Positions 58,801-64,000 of a stretch of DNA of 64,000 nt are shown in pieces. The position numbers were made by a program, and so were the translations under genes. The notes under the pieces are model-generated. The model did not search any database and was not told the DNA's origin. It saw only the letters and a list, made by a program, of their open reading frames with translations. The DNA is taken from NCBI GenBank assembly GCA_036873755.1, contig JAVTVY010008181.1, positions 372,001 to 436,000 of the forward strand, read 5' to 3'. Source of the stretch: Hanleya hanleyi. Its lineage: Eukaryota > Mollusca > Polyplacophora > Lepidopleurida > Hanleyidae. Numbering within the stretch: the first letter of the stretch is position 1; every line of letters begins with the position of its first letter.

Positions 58801-61800
58801 CAGTCAACACATCGATTAGACAGGTTACAAGTGTTCACTTTTTTTCCAGAGTGATCTGAAATTTTCCATCAAGAAAAGTAACATTAGCAACATTAGGTAC
58901 TGGGAAGGGATTATTTTGAGCCACATAACAATGAGATAAAAGCAGCCGCAGTTATTGAGTTAATCTACACTATTCATTATATTAAAATAGATACAATTAG
59001 ATTGTACATGCAAACTCACTAAACTTTATTTCTAACCTGTTAACATTAGCAACAATGGAAATCAGTAATATTGTAGTCACTGAATTCTGACTGGTCCTTC
59101 ATAAGAAAATCCTCTGGTCCATGATGAAATATATATCTGTTTTCCTGATCTATTCGACAGTAGGTATTCAAAAAATGTTTATTTAATTTATTTTTTGGGA
59201 GTTTACTGTGGAATGCCTTGCACCATGCTACAATATTCAACCCATCCACTTCCCTTGAAGTTGAAGTGGCACCAAGTCCCATACTCTATCTCCTAAACTA
59301 AGCCTACCTAACCTGACCCACTACCCTCATATATTCCTGGTGCTACACCATGCTGCAATTAATCAATCCATCCATTACCCTCTGGAACATGTTCCCACCC
59401 CGGGGCACCAAGCCCCATCTTCTAATTTCTAAACTAAGCCTTGCCTGACCCCTTACCCTCACAACTCTATATATATTCCTGGAACTTGCATCATGCTACA
59501 CTTATTCAACCCATAATCCACTACCCTCGGGAACATGTCCCCACCCCCGGAGCACCGAGCCTCGCTCTCCGTCTCCTAAACCAAGCCTCCCCCCGAACCC
59601 ATACTCTCATATATTCCAGGAGCTCACACCACCCTCGGGAGTATGTCCCTATCCCCAAAGCACCGAGCCTCAGTCACCCTCTATCTCCTAAACCAAGCCT
59701 CCCCCGAACCCATACTCTTGTATATTCCAGGAGCTCACACCACCCTCGGGAGTATGTCCCTACCCCCGGAGCAACGAGCCTCGCCCTCTGTCTCCTAAAC
59801 CAAGCCTCCCCGAATACATACTCTCATATACTCCAGGAGCTCACACCACCCTCGGGAGTATGTCCCCACCCCCGGAGCACCGAGCCTCGCCCTCTGTCTC
59901 CTAAACAACGCCTCCCCCGAACCCATTCTCTCGTATATTCCATGAACTTACACCACCCTCGGTAGTATGTCCCCATCCCTAGACACCAAGACCCATCCTT
60001 TACCTCTAAAACTAACCTTGATATAGTGCATAAGATCTTATCCAATATATCTTGGCAGAAATTTGAAACTTGTGTGTAGTCTGCAATGTTGGTATAATTT
60101 TGCCATCCCTCAATGAATTGCGACCCCAAAAGGCCTCGATTTATCAGGTGGATATTAAAAAGAAAAAATAATAATAATCTGTGTGTCATTTATCTCTGTT
60201 CGTAAACTGAAATATGTAGTTACAGAAATGTAGGACTCAGCAAATGTAGAGAGGAAACAATTCGGAGAATGATGAACATGAAGAATAGACAACACACACA
60301 TGTTCATCTGTTAAAACCAATGCTGAAAAACTTCAGAACCAAAGATCAGAAAAGTGAGTATTTTTTCTCGGAATTACTTGATGGCTGTTGTTCAGTATAC
60401 ATGTACATACTTGTATTATGTAGACTGAGCAGACATTTTTTGTTCTTTTCAGTTGTACGTCTCTCGGAACTTTGGTGTGAGTTGGACACGCATGCAGTCG
60501 GGGGTCAAATCGTTCTTCTGGTGAGTTCTCACTTTAGGGTTACAGAACCTTCCAGGGCCTTTGCCACTTGATTGGTTGTTAGCATGACCAGTCTTCATCT
60601 TGATGGTGGTGGTACATGTAAGCATTCAGATTGTGTCCTTAATTAAAATGTTGAGAGATTGTTGGATTATCGGATACTTTGGGCATCATGCAACCGTTCT
60701 CGAGTTGTATAAAGGCTTAATTGTCCATGCATTTGATGATGTACCAAAATGTAGGGCGAGGTTACTGTGACCCTAAAATCAGAAAATCATTAAAATTTAC
60801 ATTTTTGTGTCCGTACACAGTACGTATATTAAGGGGAGACAATCTGTCACATACCAAAATGAAATTCAGGTCAAGGTCACTGTGACCCTAAAATCAGGAA
60901 ATCATTAAAAGTCACACTTTTTGTTTCAGTACATACATTAGGGGGAGAAAATGTATCACATACCAAAATATAGGTCACGGTCACTTTGACTCTATAATCA
61001 GAAAATCAATAATCACATTTTTTGTGTCCTACAATTATGAGAAGATGTATCCCATATCAAATTTAGGTCAAGCTCGCCGAGACCCCAATAATAGGAAATA
61101 ATTAAAAATTGATTTTTATTCTTGTCAGTATATACATTAGGGGACATTGATGTCCTGCACCACAATTTAGGTCACGATCAATGTGACCCCAAGATCAGGA
61201 GATCGTTGAAAATTGGGATTGTTTTTGTGTCTGTAGATATATTAGGAGACGATGTGTCATGTACAAAATTTAGGTCAAGGTCAAAGGTTGCTGTGACCTC
61301 AAAATCAGGAAATCATTAAAAGTCAAATTTTTTATATGCCCATCGAAGATGAGGTTGTATAATGCGATTGAGCATTCTGTTCATCTATCCATCCATTAAC
61401 ATTTGTTCTTCGTGCGATATCTCCAGTTCCATGGTGTGGATTGGTACCAATCTTTGGGTATATCTTACTCACAGGGCAATGTCAAGGTCACAGTACCCTA
61501 AAACTGGCTGTATCTAGTTTATCTGACTATATTGTTAAGTTGCATTGGACTATTCAGAGTTGTCTCCTCTACATGAATATATGACATTATGTCCTGTGGA
61601 GTTGTCTCCTGTTTGATGCATGTATGAAACAGCTACATGTACATTCATTTGAACTGTCGTGAAATAAAAACCATCCATTTACTAATTAACTGAGAGAGAG
61701 GTCCCTTGTGAACTTTCTGTTCATTTAATGAATGTAACTCAAGAACGAAGATTTACTTCACCACTTTCTTCACATTTTTCTTCCCTCTGGAACAATTTTC

Positions 61801-63957
61801 TCATGTGAAAGGAATTTATTTGAAGAAAAATTAATATTTTCTTGTGTTTGACCATTGTCGATTTCATTGAGGGATATGTGTTTCAAGGTCACCTAGTTAC
61901 CAAGCATTAAGCCCCTTTAAGTTTATCATTGAATATAAGATGTCATAAGTGTTACATTCTCTGGATTGCTAGCTACCAATTCAGACCAAAGCCATCAAAC
62001 AATCTTAAAATTTGGACCAGTGTAATTCAAGATGGCTTATATTGAAGCCCCTCGGGCTCTTGTTTTATTTTGTCTCATCTGACGGGAAAATCTAGCAGGG
62101 GATATGTGAGCTCATGGCTTTTTTACCCCTCGGCCATTTTGGCCTCGGGGTATTGACGCCCGTCCGTACGTCCATCCATTACCGCATTTTAGGCAAAACC
62201 GCTTGAAACACAACCACCAAATTTTCAACACTTCTTTACCTAGTGCTTTGTCAGACGCCTATCAAAAGTGGCTCCCCTCGCCCCATATTTTACAGATTTG
62301 TGCACCTTTACAGATATATTAATTTCTATTTCTGTCCTGTATGCCTGTGTCCTGCACAAACCTGGTCGTGGTAAGAATATTAACTAACTGGCGACTGATT
62401 GGTTCCCAGGTGTGAAAGGAATATGACCCCACCCATGGGGTCCCAGATGTTAAAAGGAATAGGACCCTACCCGTGTGGTTTCCGGGTGTGAAAAGGAATA
62501 GGAACCATACGTCGTGATATGACTGGGATAGTATTAAAAGCGGCGTTAAATCATATTCACTCACTCACTCATAAATACTTTACCAATTGTACCCAAGTTT
62601 GGCGTTATTTAGGATGTTGTGAAGGGGATTTTCCAAAATAATTCTATTCTGAGAATATTTAATTAGGTCTTAATTATCTAATTAGATGGCAAATATGCTG
62701 GAATTGTTTCAGGCGCTGTATTTATATGGTCAGGTGAGCTCTTTGGTAGCCTTGCTACCATACATGTACCTAAGTTTGTAGATTAAATTTATGCCTCAGA
62801 GAATTTGAATCATTTAGGTGGTCCAATATCAAGGCTGATTCGAAGTCTGAATGTCGAACTCGGCCTGTTTATGAAGATCAAAACCTGAGGAGTACATGAG
62901 AGTCAGACTATGAATTATTTGACAGACTCTCCTGCCTGTCTTTCCACATTCTATGACTGTGCATATCTAGATTATTGCTCCAAATAGATACATGTAACAC
63001 ATTTACATATATACATGTAGGCAGAGAACTGAATCCTCTAATAAAGTTGTCCTTCTTTGTTCCACAGGGGTACCTCACCACATGACTCGCCCAACACCAT
63101 ATACGTAGAAAGAACCGAGTGGGACAGAAACAACAATGTGGTCAAGTCAACTAATTTCTTTCGCTCCAATACCCGAACAGTGATCAGGAATGTGGTGGAT
63201 TTTGAAGTTCGAGATAATTACATGTTTGCCACCAAGCTAGTCGTAAGCGGACTGTTTCACCTTCTGCTGACTGACCTACTATAAACAGATGACTTGATAC
63301 AATAACTTAATGATTACAGAAGTAGGCATTTTGGCATGTGAGAATATATTATGTGTGTGCATACATGTATGTAACACAATGTCCGACACATGAAAAGCCA
63401 ATCAACAGCAGTGTTGTATTTTTTATAAGAACAGGCTCATCCAAGAACATTACCGTTTGGTTATCCAATACTACCTTATTTCTTCAAATTTATCGAATAG
63501 CATTTTTAGACCTCCAGACAGAAAAAAACCCTTCTTTTTGTCAGCTGAGACTACATGTAAATACTGTGGCATGGATATGTTACACTTACAGAACATAGAT
63601 CGAAGTTGATGTAAATTCTTCATGAGCTTGCTTATCTTTGTATAGAGAATGGAGACTTCTACATGTACCAAACTAGACTTTCAACTATTTGGATGAATCT
63701 CATTGCAATTTCTAACTATATAATTATCAGCATGAGATCAACACACAGCAAAATATGTTTGTGACCTTTATTTGCATAATTCTCATGATATTACCTGTTA
63801 CTGACTCCGGGAAGGAATACCAAAAAGATTCATTATTATAATTTTTCTCTTTCAGTTTGTATGGGGCGGTGCGAGACCGCTCTTGCTCCAGCTATGGGTA
63901 TCCAGAAACAGAGCAGCTTTCCAATTGGCCGTATTTCCTCAGCATCTCGCTGAACTT
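34558..63957 (+). CDS. SORL1: SORL1-like sortilin-related receptor, first six exons
   Basis: SORL1/SorLA is a type I membrane receptor that sorts cargo between trans-Golgi and endosomes. Here only its N-terminal part is present: signal peptide, propeptide and the first blades of the VPS10 ten-bladed beta-propeller. Joined in phase, the exons 34,558-34,842, 53,360-53,572, 54,473-54,634, 60,453-60,520, 63,068-63,242 and 63,856-63,957 read continuously for 335 codons, all with GT-AG introns. Stretches such as LNDSHTQLIVHWAGEGSNV, VKSFFWGTSPHDSPNTIY and DNYMFATKLV align with vertebrate SORL1 over the same order. LDLR-A, fibronectin and transmembrane parts lie past the window. The introns are 18,517, 900, 5,818, 2,547 and 613 bp. 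Confidence 0.93.
34926..35031. repeat. (GTT)n and (AAC)n facing each other
   Basis: Five to six GTT repeats at 34,926-34,942 and AAC repeats at 35,013-35,030 are complementary and flank a CATCTAGCCAACT duplication and a C-run. They could form a hairpin just inside intron 1. Confidence 0.75.
35106..36397. mobile_element. Outer inverted-repeat element with nested foldback
   Basis: Arms of about 100 bp (35,106-35,205 and 36,290-36,397) pair: ATACCTA(A/G)GTTGG at the tips, GGTATAG blocks, and AAAACTAAAATTGATA. The foldback at 35,345-36,088 lies inside. Flanks do not give a clear duplication; TA is possible. Confidence 0.6.
35345..36088. mobile_element. 744-bp foldback transposon, 8-bp duplication
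   Basis: CATTATAT flanks both sides (35,337-35,344 and 36,089-36,096). The arms extend almost to the centre. Outer parts are minisatellites of CATTTCCCCCAGTGG (35,362-35,478) and its complement (36,003-36,082), then TAGGTTATTTTGAACATAG, TTTGGCAA and GTGATAAGA stretches in mirror order. There is no coding sequence. The layout is like foldback elements such as Galileo of the P superfamily; the class is not proven. Confidence 0.85.
36398..37088. other. Intronic DNA, one repeat block
   Basis: Contains C-rich runs and (G)n, and 36,862-36,985, which is a copy of 29,938-30,048. No gene is seen. Confidence 0.5.
37094..38750 (+). mobile_element. TIR transposon, copy 1 (CAGGGGTT family)
   Basis: Ends CAGGGGTTTTTCTAGCC and GGGCTAGAATAACCCCTG, flanked by GGAAC on both sides (37,089-37,093 and 38,751-38,755). 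Next to the left end is a palindrome, TTCATCGTGGTTACCACGAT. ATTGAGTTTT-like repeats occur near both ends in the same orientation. It has a CCGCCATCTTG (YY1-type) site at about 37,437 and a small frame at 37,591-37,788 shared with copy 2. No transposase domain is recognisable, so it is probably non-autonomous. Confidence 0.88.
37591..37788 (+). CDS. Small ORF conserved between two transposon copies
   Basis: 65 codons starting MDQLFPHQPIHLTIHLSD. The counterpart in copy 2 (complement of 56,233-56,445) has the same start apart from one residue, a small insertion near a Thr-rich stretch and the same end, TENPYLQSV. I do not recognise the family. Conservation may only reflect recent common origin of the copies. 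Confidence 0.3.
   Translation: MDQLFPHQPIHLTIHLSDETLLSEVFERFTSSLLTTTTTTQTVDLRTTDIQNSSPWTENPYLQSV
38756..41390. other. Intronic DNA without recognised elements
   Basis: No exon or TE could be supported. It has low-complexity T/A runs at 41,035-41,100 and several TACATGTA words. The 60-114-codon frames show no domain. Confidence 0.4.
41390..44880. repeat. About 190-bp tandem repeat, split by a transposon
   Basis: Units contain GTTTGCTGCAGTTGTCAGCT, CATTGGATGATTATGAAACT, TATGATTAGAGGATGTACCT and GAAATATTAATTTTTCT. Two units lie at 41,400-41,777 and about five, decaying rightward, at 44,025-44,880. The CAGGGGTT copy 3 was inserted between them (41,778-44,024). Confidence 0.85.
41778..44024 (+). 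mobile_element. TIR transposon, copy 3 (CAGGGGTT family)
   Basis: Starts CAGGGGTTTTTCTTGACAG, ends CAAGAATAACCCCTG, with ATTGT on both sides (41,773-41,777 and 44,025-44,029). Beside the left end is TTTTCATCGGGGT followed by ACCCCGATGAAAA (palindrome), then ATTGAGTTTT-type repeats, also near the right end. The 2.2-kb interior differs from copies 1 and 2. It contains a 64-codon frame at 43,332-43,526 that I do not recognise. Confidence 0.85.
44883..44940. repeat. Left remnant of the CCAGCAGTAATCCCA minisatellite
   Basis: About two units with GCAGTAATCCCACACGGGAC, cut off from the main array at 47.1 kb by insertion of the 44,946-47,088 transposon. Confidence 0.8.
44946..47088. mobile_element. 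TIR transposon, copy B (CAGGGGCGTCG family)
   Basis: Ends CAGGGGCGTCGTTAGG and CCTAGCGACGCCCATG, as in copy A, flanked by ACATT (44,941-44,945 and 47,089-47,093). ATGACATT can be read on both sides as an 8-bp duplication, but the same reading fails in copy A. It sits in a minisatellite. Inside is a complete second element at 45,713-46,764. Confidence 0.82.
45713..46764. mobile_element. Nested TIR transposon (CAGTGGCGTCGGA family)
   Basis: Ends CAGTGGCGTCGGAAGC and ACGTTCCGACGCCACTG with GGTTA on both sides (45,708-45,712 and 46,765-46,769). It carries three of the four GGGGCCTAGGCGGCCCC-type units. The fourth lies outside it, in the host element, so the two families share an internal repeat. 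Copy A keeps only the right end. Confidence 0.8.
47094..47626. repeat. Minisatellite, about 33-bp unit, main block
   Basis: About 16 units of CCTATCCAGCAGTAATCCCA plus CACGGGACTGG-type sequence. The array continues at 48,676-48,880 after the 1,049-bp transposon and began at 44,883 before the copy B insertion. Confidence 0.9.
47627..48675. mobile_element. 1,049-bp TIR transposon in the minisatellite
   Basis: Ends CAGCCCTCTTAATTAGG and CTAATTACGAGGGCTG, flanked by ACTAT (47,622-47,626 and 48,676-48,680). Subterminal parts carry ACGGCATTT/GACGGC repeats. A minus-strand frame at 48,372-48,611 contains FARRLREISRDHYIESLIRG, which looks protein-like but which I cannot place; it may be a transposase remnant. 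Confidence 0.82.
48676..48880. repeat. Minisatellite, right block
   Basis: Continuation of the CCAGCAGTAATCCCA array after the transposon, decaying to the right. Confidence 0.8.
48881..50160. other. Intronic DNA without recognised elements
   Basis: Low-complexity runs near 49,115 and several TACATGTA words. A GAGTGATCACTC phrase recurs at 49,541 and 49,640. No exon is supported. Confidence 0.4.
50165..50678. mobile_element. 514-bp MITE with TTAA target duplication
   Basis: AGGTTATACAAAATG at the left and, inverted, AGGTTATACCAAATG at the right, each next to TTAA (50,161-50,164 and 50,679-50,682). Inner arms pair again around AACCTGATTA and TGTGACGTCA. It contains three TGACGTCA sites. TTAA duplication is typical of piggyBac and Kolobok; no transposase is present. 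Confidence 0.82.
50683..52930. other. Intronic DNA without recognised elements
   Basis: Nothing coding recognised. A 20-bp tandem repeat, TGCAAGGTGTGCTCTCATGA, lies at 52,881-52,929. Confidence 0.4.
52935..53216 (+). mobile_element. tRNA-derived SINE
   Basis: The head has TGGCTTGGCTAGAGTTTCTG (A-box-like), CTCGCAAGTC (anticodon region) and GGTCCTGAGATTGATAC (B-box-like). The body includes CTCGGCGCTCAGCATTA and GCCTACAGCAGGGC. The tail is TATGACTGAAAATTGTTTGA then GCAGAATTAAATCACTCA. The tail resembles the 62.5-kb fragment and SINEs of gastropods known to me by pattern. Confidence 0.65.
53360..53572 (+). CDS. SORL1: SORL1-like exon 2: start of VPS10 propeller
   Basis: 71 codons, phase 0 on both sides. 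The acceptor is CATTTGTCAG and the donor CAC|GTGAGT. It contains LNDSHTQLIVHWAGEGSNVI, the most conserved N-terminal VPS10 segment of SORL1, and an Asp-box-like SNNYGVSF. The Asp of the canonical SxDxGxxF/W box is Asn here. Confidence 0.92.
53573..54472 (+). other. SORL1-like intron 2
   Basis: 900 bp. It contains a GTCTGTCTGTCCGTCTGTCT run (53,765-53,785) with a TTCCAGTTCC...TTGGTACCAA block (53,800-53,835). That block recurs at 61,420-61,455 in intron 4, and the pair marks another dispersed repeat. Confidence 0.7.
54473..54634 (+). CDS. SORL1: SORL1-like exon 3: VPS10 propeller
   Basis: 54 codons, phase 0 on both sides; acceptor TTGCTTTCAG, donor GGG|GTAAGC. It begins YVFTDITNNVIYTSRNYGRS, aligning with the vertebrate YIFADAYAQ segment, and includes the second Asp-box-like SRNYGRSF. 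Confidence 0.92.
55584..57605 (-). mobile_element. TIR transposon, copy 2 (CAGGGGTT family)
   Basis: Reverse orientation relative to copies 1 and 3. Ends CAGGGGTTATTCTAGCCC and GGCTAGAAAAACCCCTG, flanked by CATTA (55,579-55,583 and 57,606-57,610). It shares with copy 1 the terminal palindrome TTCATCGTGGTAACCACGAT, the CAAGATGGCGGCT site (57,246), the small ORF (complement of 56,233-56,445) and most of its interior. About 400 bp are extra compared with copy 1. Confidence 0.88.
57611..59283. other. Intronic DNA without recognised elements
   Basis: No exon or repeat boundary could be supported. Confidence 0.4.
59284..60000. repeat. Minisatellite, about 105-150-bp unit
   Basis: Six to seven units with CTCCTAAACCAAGCCTCCCC, CATACTCTCATATATTCCAG and CTCGGGAGTATGTCCCCACC. 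Clean copies begin near 59,570, 59,684, 59,788 and 59,897. A 174-codon plus-strand frame and a minus-strand frame run through it only because the units lack stops. Confidence 0.85.
60453..60520 (+). CDS. SORL1: SORL1-like exon 4: short VPS10 exon
   Basis: 68 bp, entering in phase 0 and leaving in phase 2 within a Trp codon. Acceptor TTCTTTTCAG, donor CTG|GTGAGT. It encodes LYVSRNFGVSWTRMQSGVKS, the third Asp-box-like strand, aligned with vertebrate LWKSDDFGQTW. Confidence 0.9.
60745..61330. repeat. Tandem array of about 100-bp units, ERE-like palindromes
   Basis: Six units share CATACCAAAAT-like, AGGTCAAGGTCAC, TGTGACCCTAAAATCAG and GAAATCATTAAAA stretches. The best unit has AGGTCACTGTGACCC at 60,874-60,888, an inverted AGGTCA pair spaced by 3, the nuclear-receptor ERE layout. 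Others are degenerate (about 60,754, 61,170 and 61,272). Confidence 0.8.
61338..61520. repeat. Dispersed repeat, second copy
   Basis: Shares CCAGTTCCATGGTGTGGATT-like and TTGGTACCAA...TTTGGGTAT stretches with 53,755-53,890 in intron 2, including GTCAAGGTCACAGT. Confidence 0.6.
62520..62575 (+). mobile_element. SINE 3' tail fragment
   Basis: TATGACTGGGATAGTATTA, then AAAGCGGCGTTAAATCATA, then (CTCA)n. It matches the tail of the 53.2-kb SINE; the head is not recognisable. Confidence 0.55.
63068..63242 (+). CDS. SORL1: SORL1-like exon 5: VPS10 propeller
   Basis: 175 bp completing the Trp codon, then 58 codons, leaving in phase 0. Acceptor TGTTCCACAG, donor GTC|GTAAGC. It contains HDSPNTIYVERTEWD and VDFEVRDNYMFATKLV, both strongly SORL1-like. 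Confidence 0.92.
63243..63855 (+). other. SORL1-like intron 5
   Basis: 613 bp, AT-rich with TACATGTA words; no other feature. Confidence 0.7.
63856..63957 (+). CDS. SORL1: SORL1-like exon 6: VPS10 propeller
   Basis: 34 codons, phase 0 on both sides; acceptor CTCTTTCAG, donor CTT|GTAAGT. It reads QLWVSRNRAAFQLAVFPQ, aligning with the vertebrate QLWVS...AAQF segment. The gene continues past the window. Confidence 0.9.
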
Positions 63958-64000
63958 GTAAGTCCTGTGTATAATATATCATGAGTTATAACGTTTGAAT

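Larger units (their letters stand above)
54635..60452 (+). other. SORL1-like intron 3
   Basis: 5.8 kb. It carries CAGGGGTT copy 2 (55,584-57,605) in reverse orientation and a minisatellite (59,284-60,000). Confidence 0.85.
60521..63067 (+). other. SORL1-like intron 4
   Basis: 2.5 kb containing the array at 60,745-61,330, the dispersed block at 61,338-61,520 and a SINE-like tail at 62,520-62,575. A CTCGGCCATTTTGGCCTCGG palindrome at about 62,137 starts another repeat fragment. Confidence 0.8.

Noticed and set aside
59441..59965. 174-codon plus-strand frame, Pro/Ser-rich
   Set aside because: Coincides with a minisatellite whose units lack stops in several frames; the opposite strand is open too.

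Overview
The window is animal nuclear DNA, most likely from a marine gastropod or another lophotrochozoan. Direct evidence for a eukaryote is a gene split by GT-AG introns, a non-LTR retrotransposon, tRNA-derived repeats and many transposons with target-site duplications. The gastropod guess is an inference from repeat style: a SINE-like tail ending in GCGGCGTTAAAT plus (CTCA)n near 62.5 kb, a related SINE at 52.9 kb, and very frequent TACATGTA in the right half.

One host gene is clear. From 34,558 to the right edge lies the 5' part of a SORL1-type sortilin-related receptor on the plus strand. Six exons encode the signal peptide, a propeptide with a furin-like site and the first part of the VPS10 beta-propeller; the rest lies beyond the window. 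Intron 1 is 18.5 kb and, with intron 3, is full of transposons.

The left 34 kb holds no intact host gene that I recognise. 0-2 kb is modular tandem repeat. 5.2-10.2 kb is a pair of about 454-bp direct repeats around a 4.1-kb interior without coding capacity, flanked by a short duplication. 10.5-16.1 kb is a decayed Polinton/Maverick: integrase, packaging ATPase, two small proteins and a protein next to the polymerase, all broken. Its integrase region was hit by a 5'-truncated LINE, and that LINE was then hit by a 795-bp inverted-repeat transposon.

16.8-31.7 kb is the most unusual part. Two nested inverted-repeat complexes (17.2-19.65 kb and 21.94-31.68 kb) are built from shared tandem modules. 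Those modules carry promoter-type palindromes over and over: NRF1-like TGCGCATGCGCA at about 150-bp spacing, CRE TGACGTCA at about 175-bp spacing, CACGTG E-boxes and CCGGAAGT-type ETS sites. A C2H2 zinc-finger ORF sits at the head of the CRE array. I do not recognise this as a described element.

In the right half, several transposon families have CAG-type termini and 5-bp target duplications: three copies of one 1.7-2.2-kb family, two copies of another with a third nested inside, and a 1.05-kb element. A 744-bp foldback with an 8-bp duplication lies inside a larger inverted repeat. A TTAA-flanked MITE and a tandem array with estrogen-response-element-like palindromes lie in SORL1 introns.
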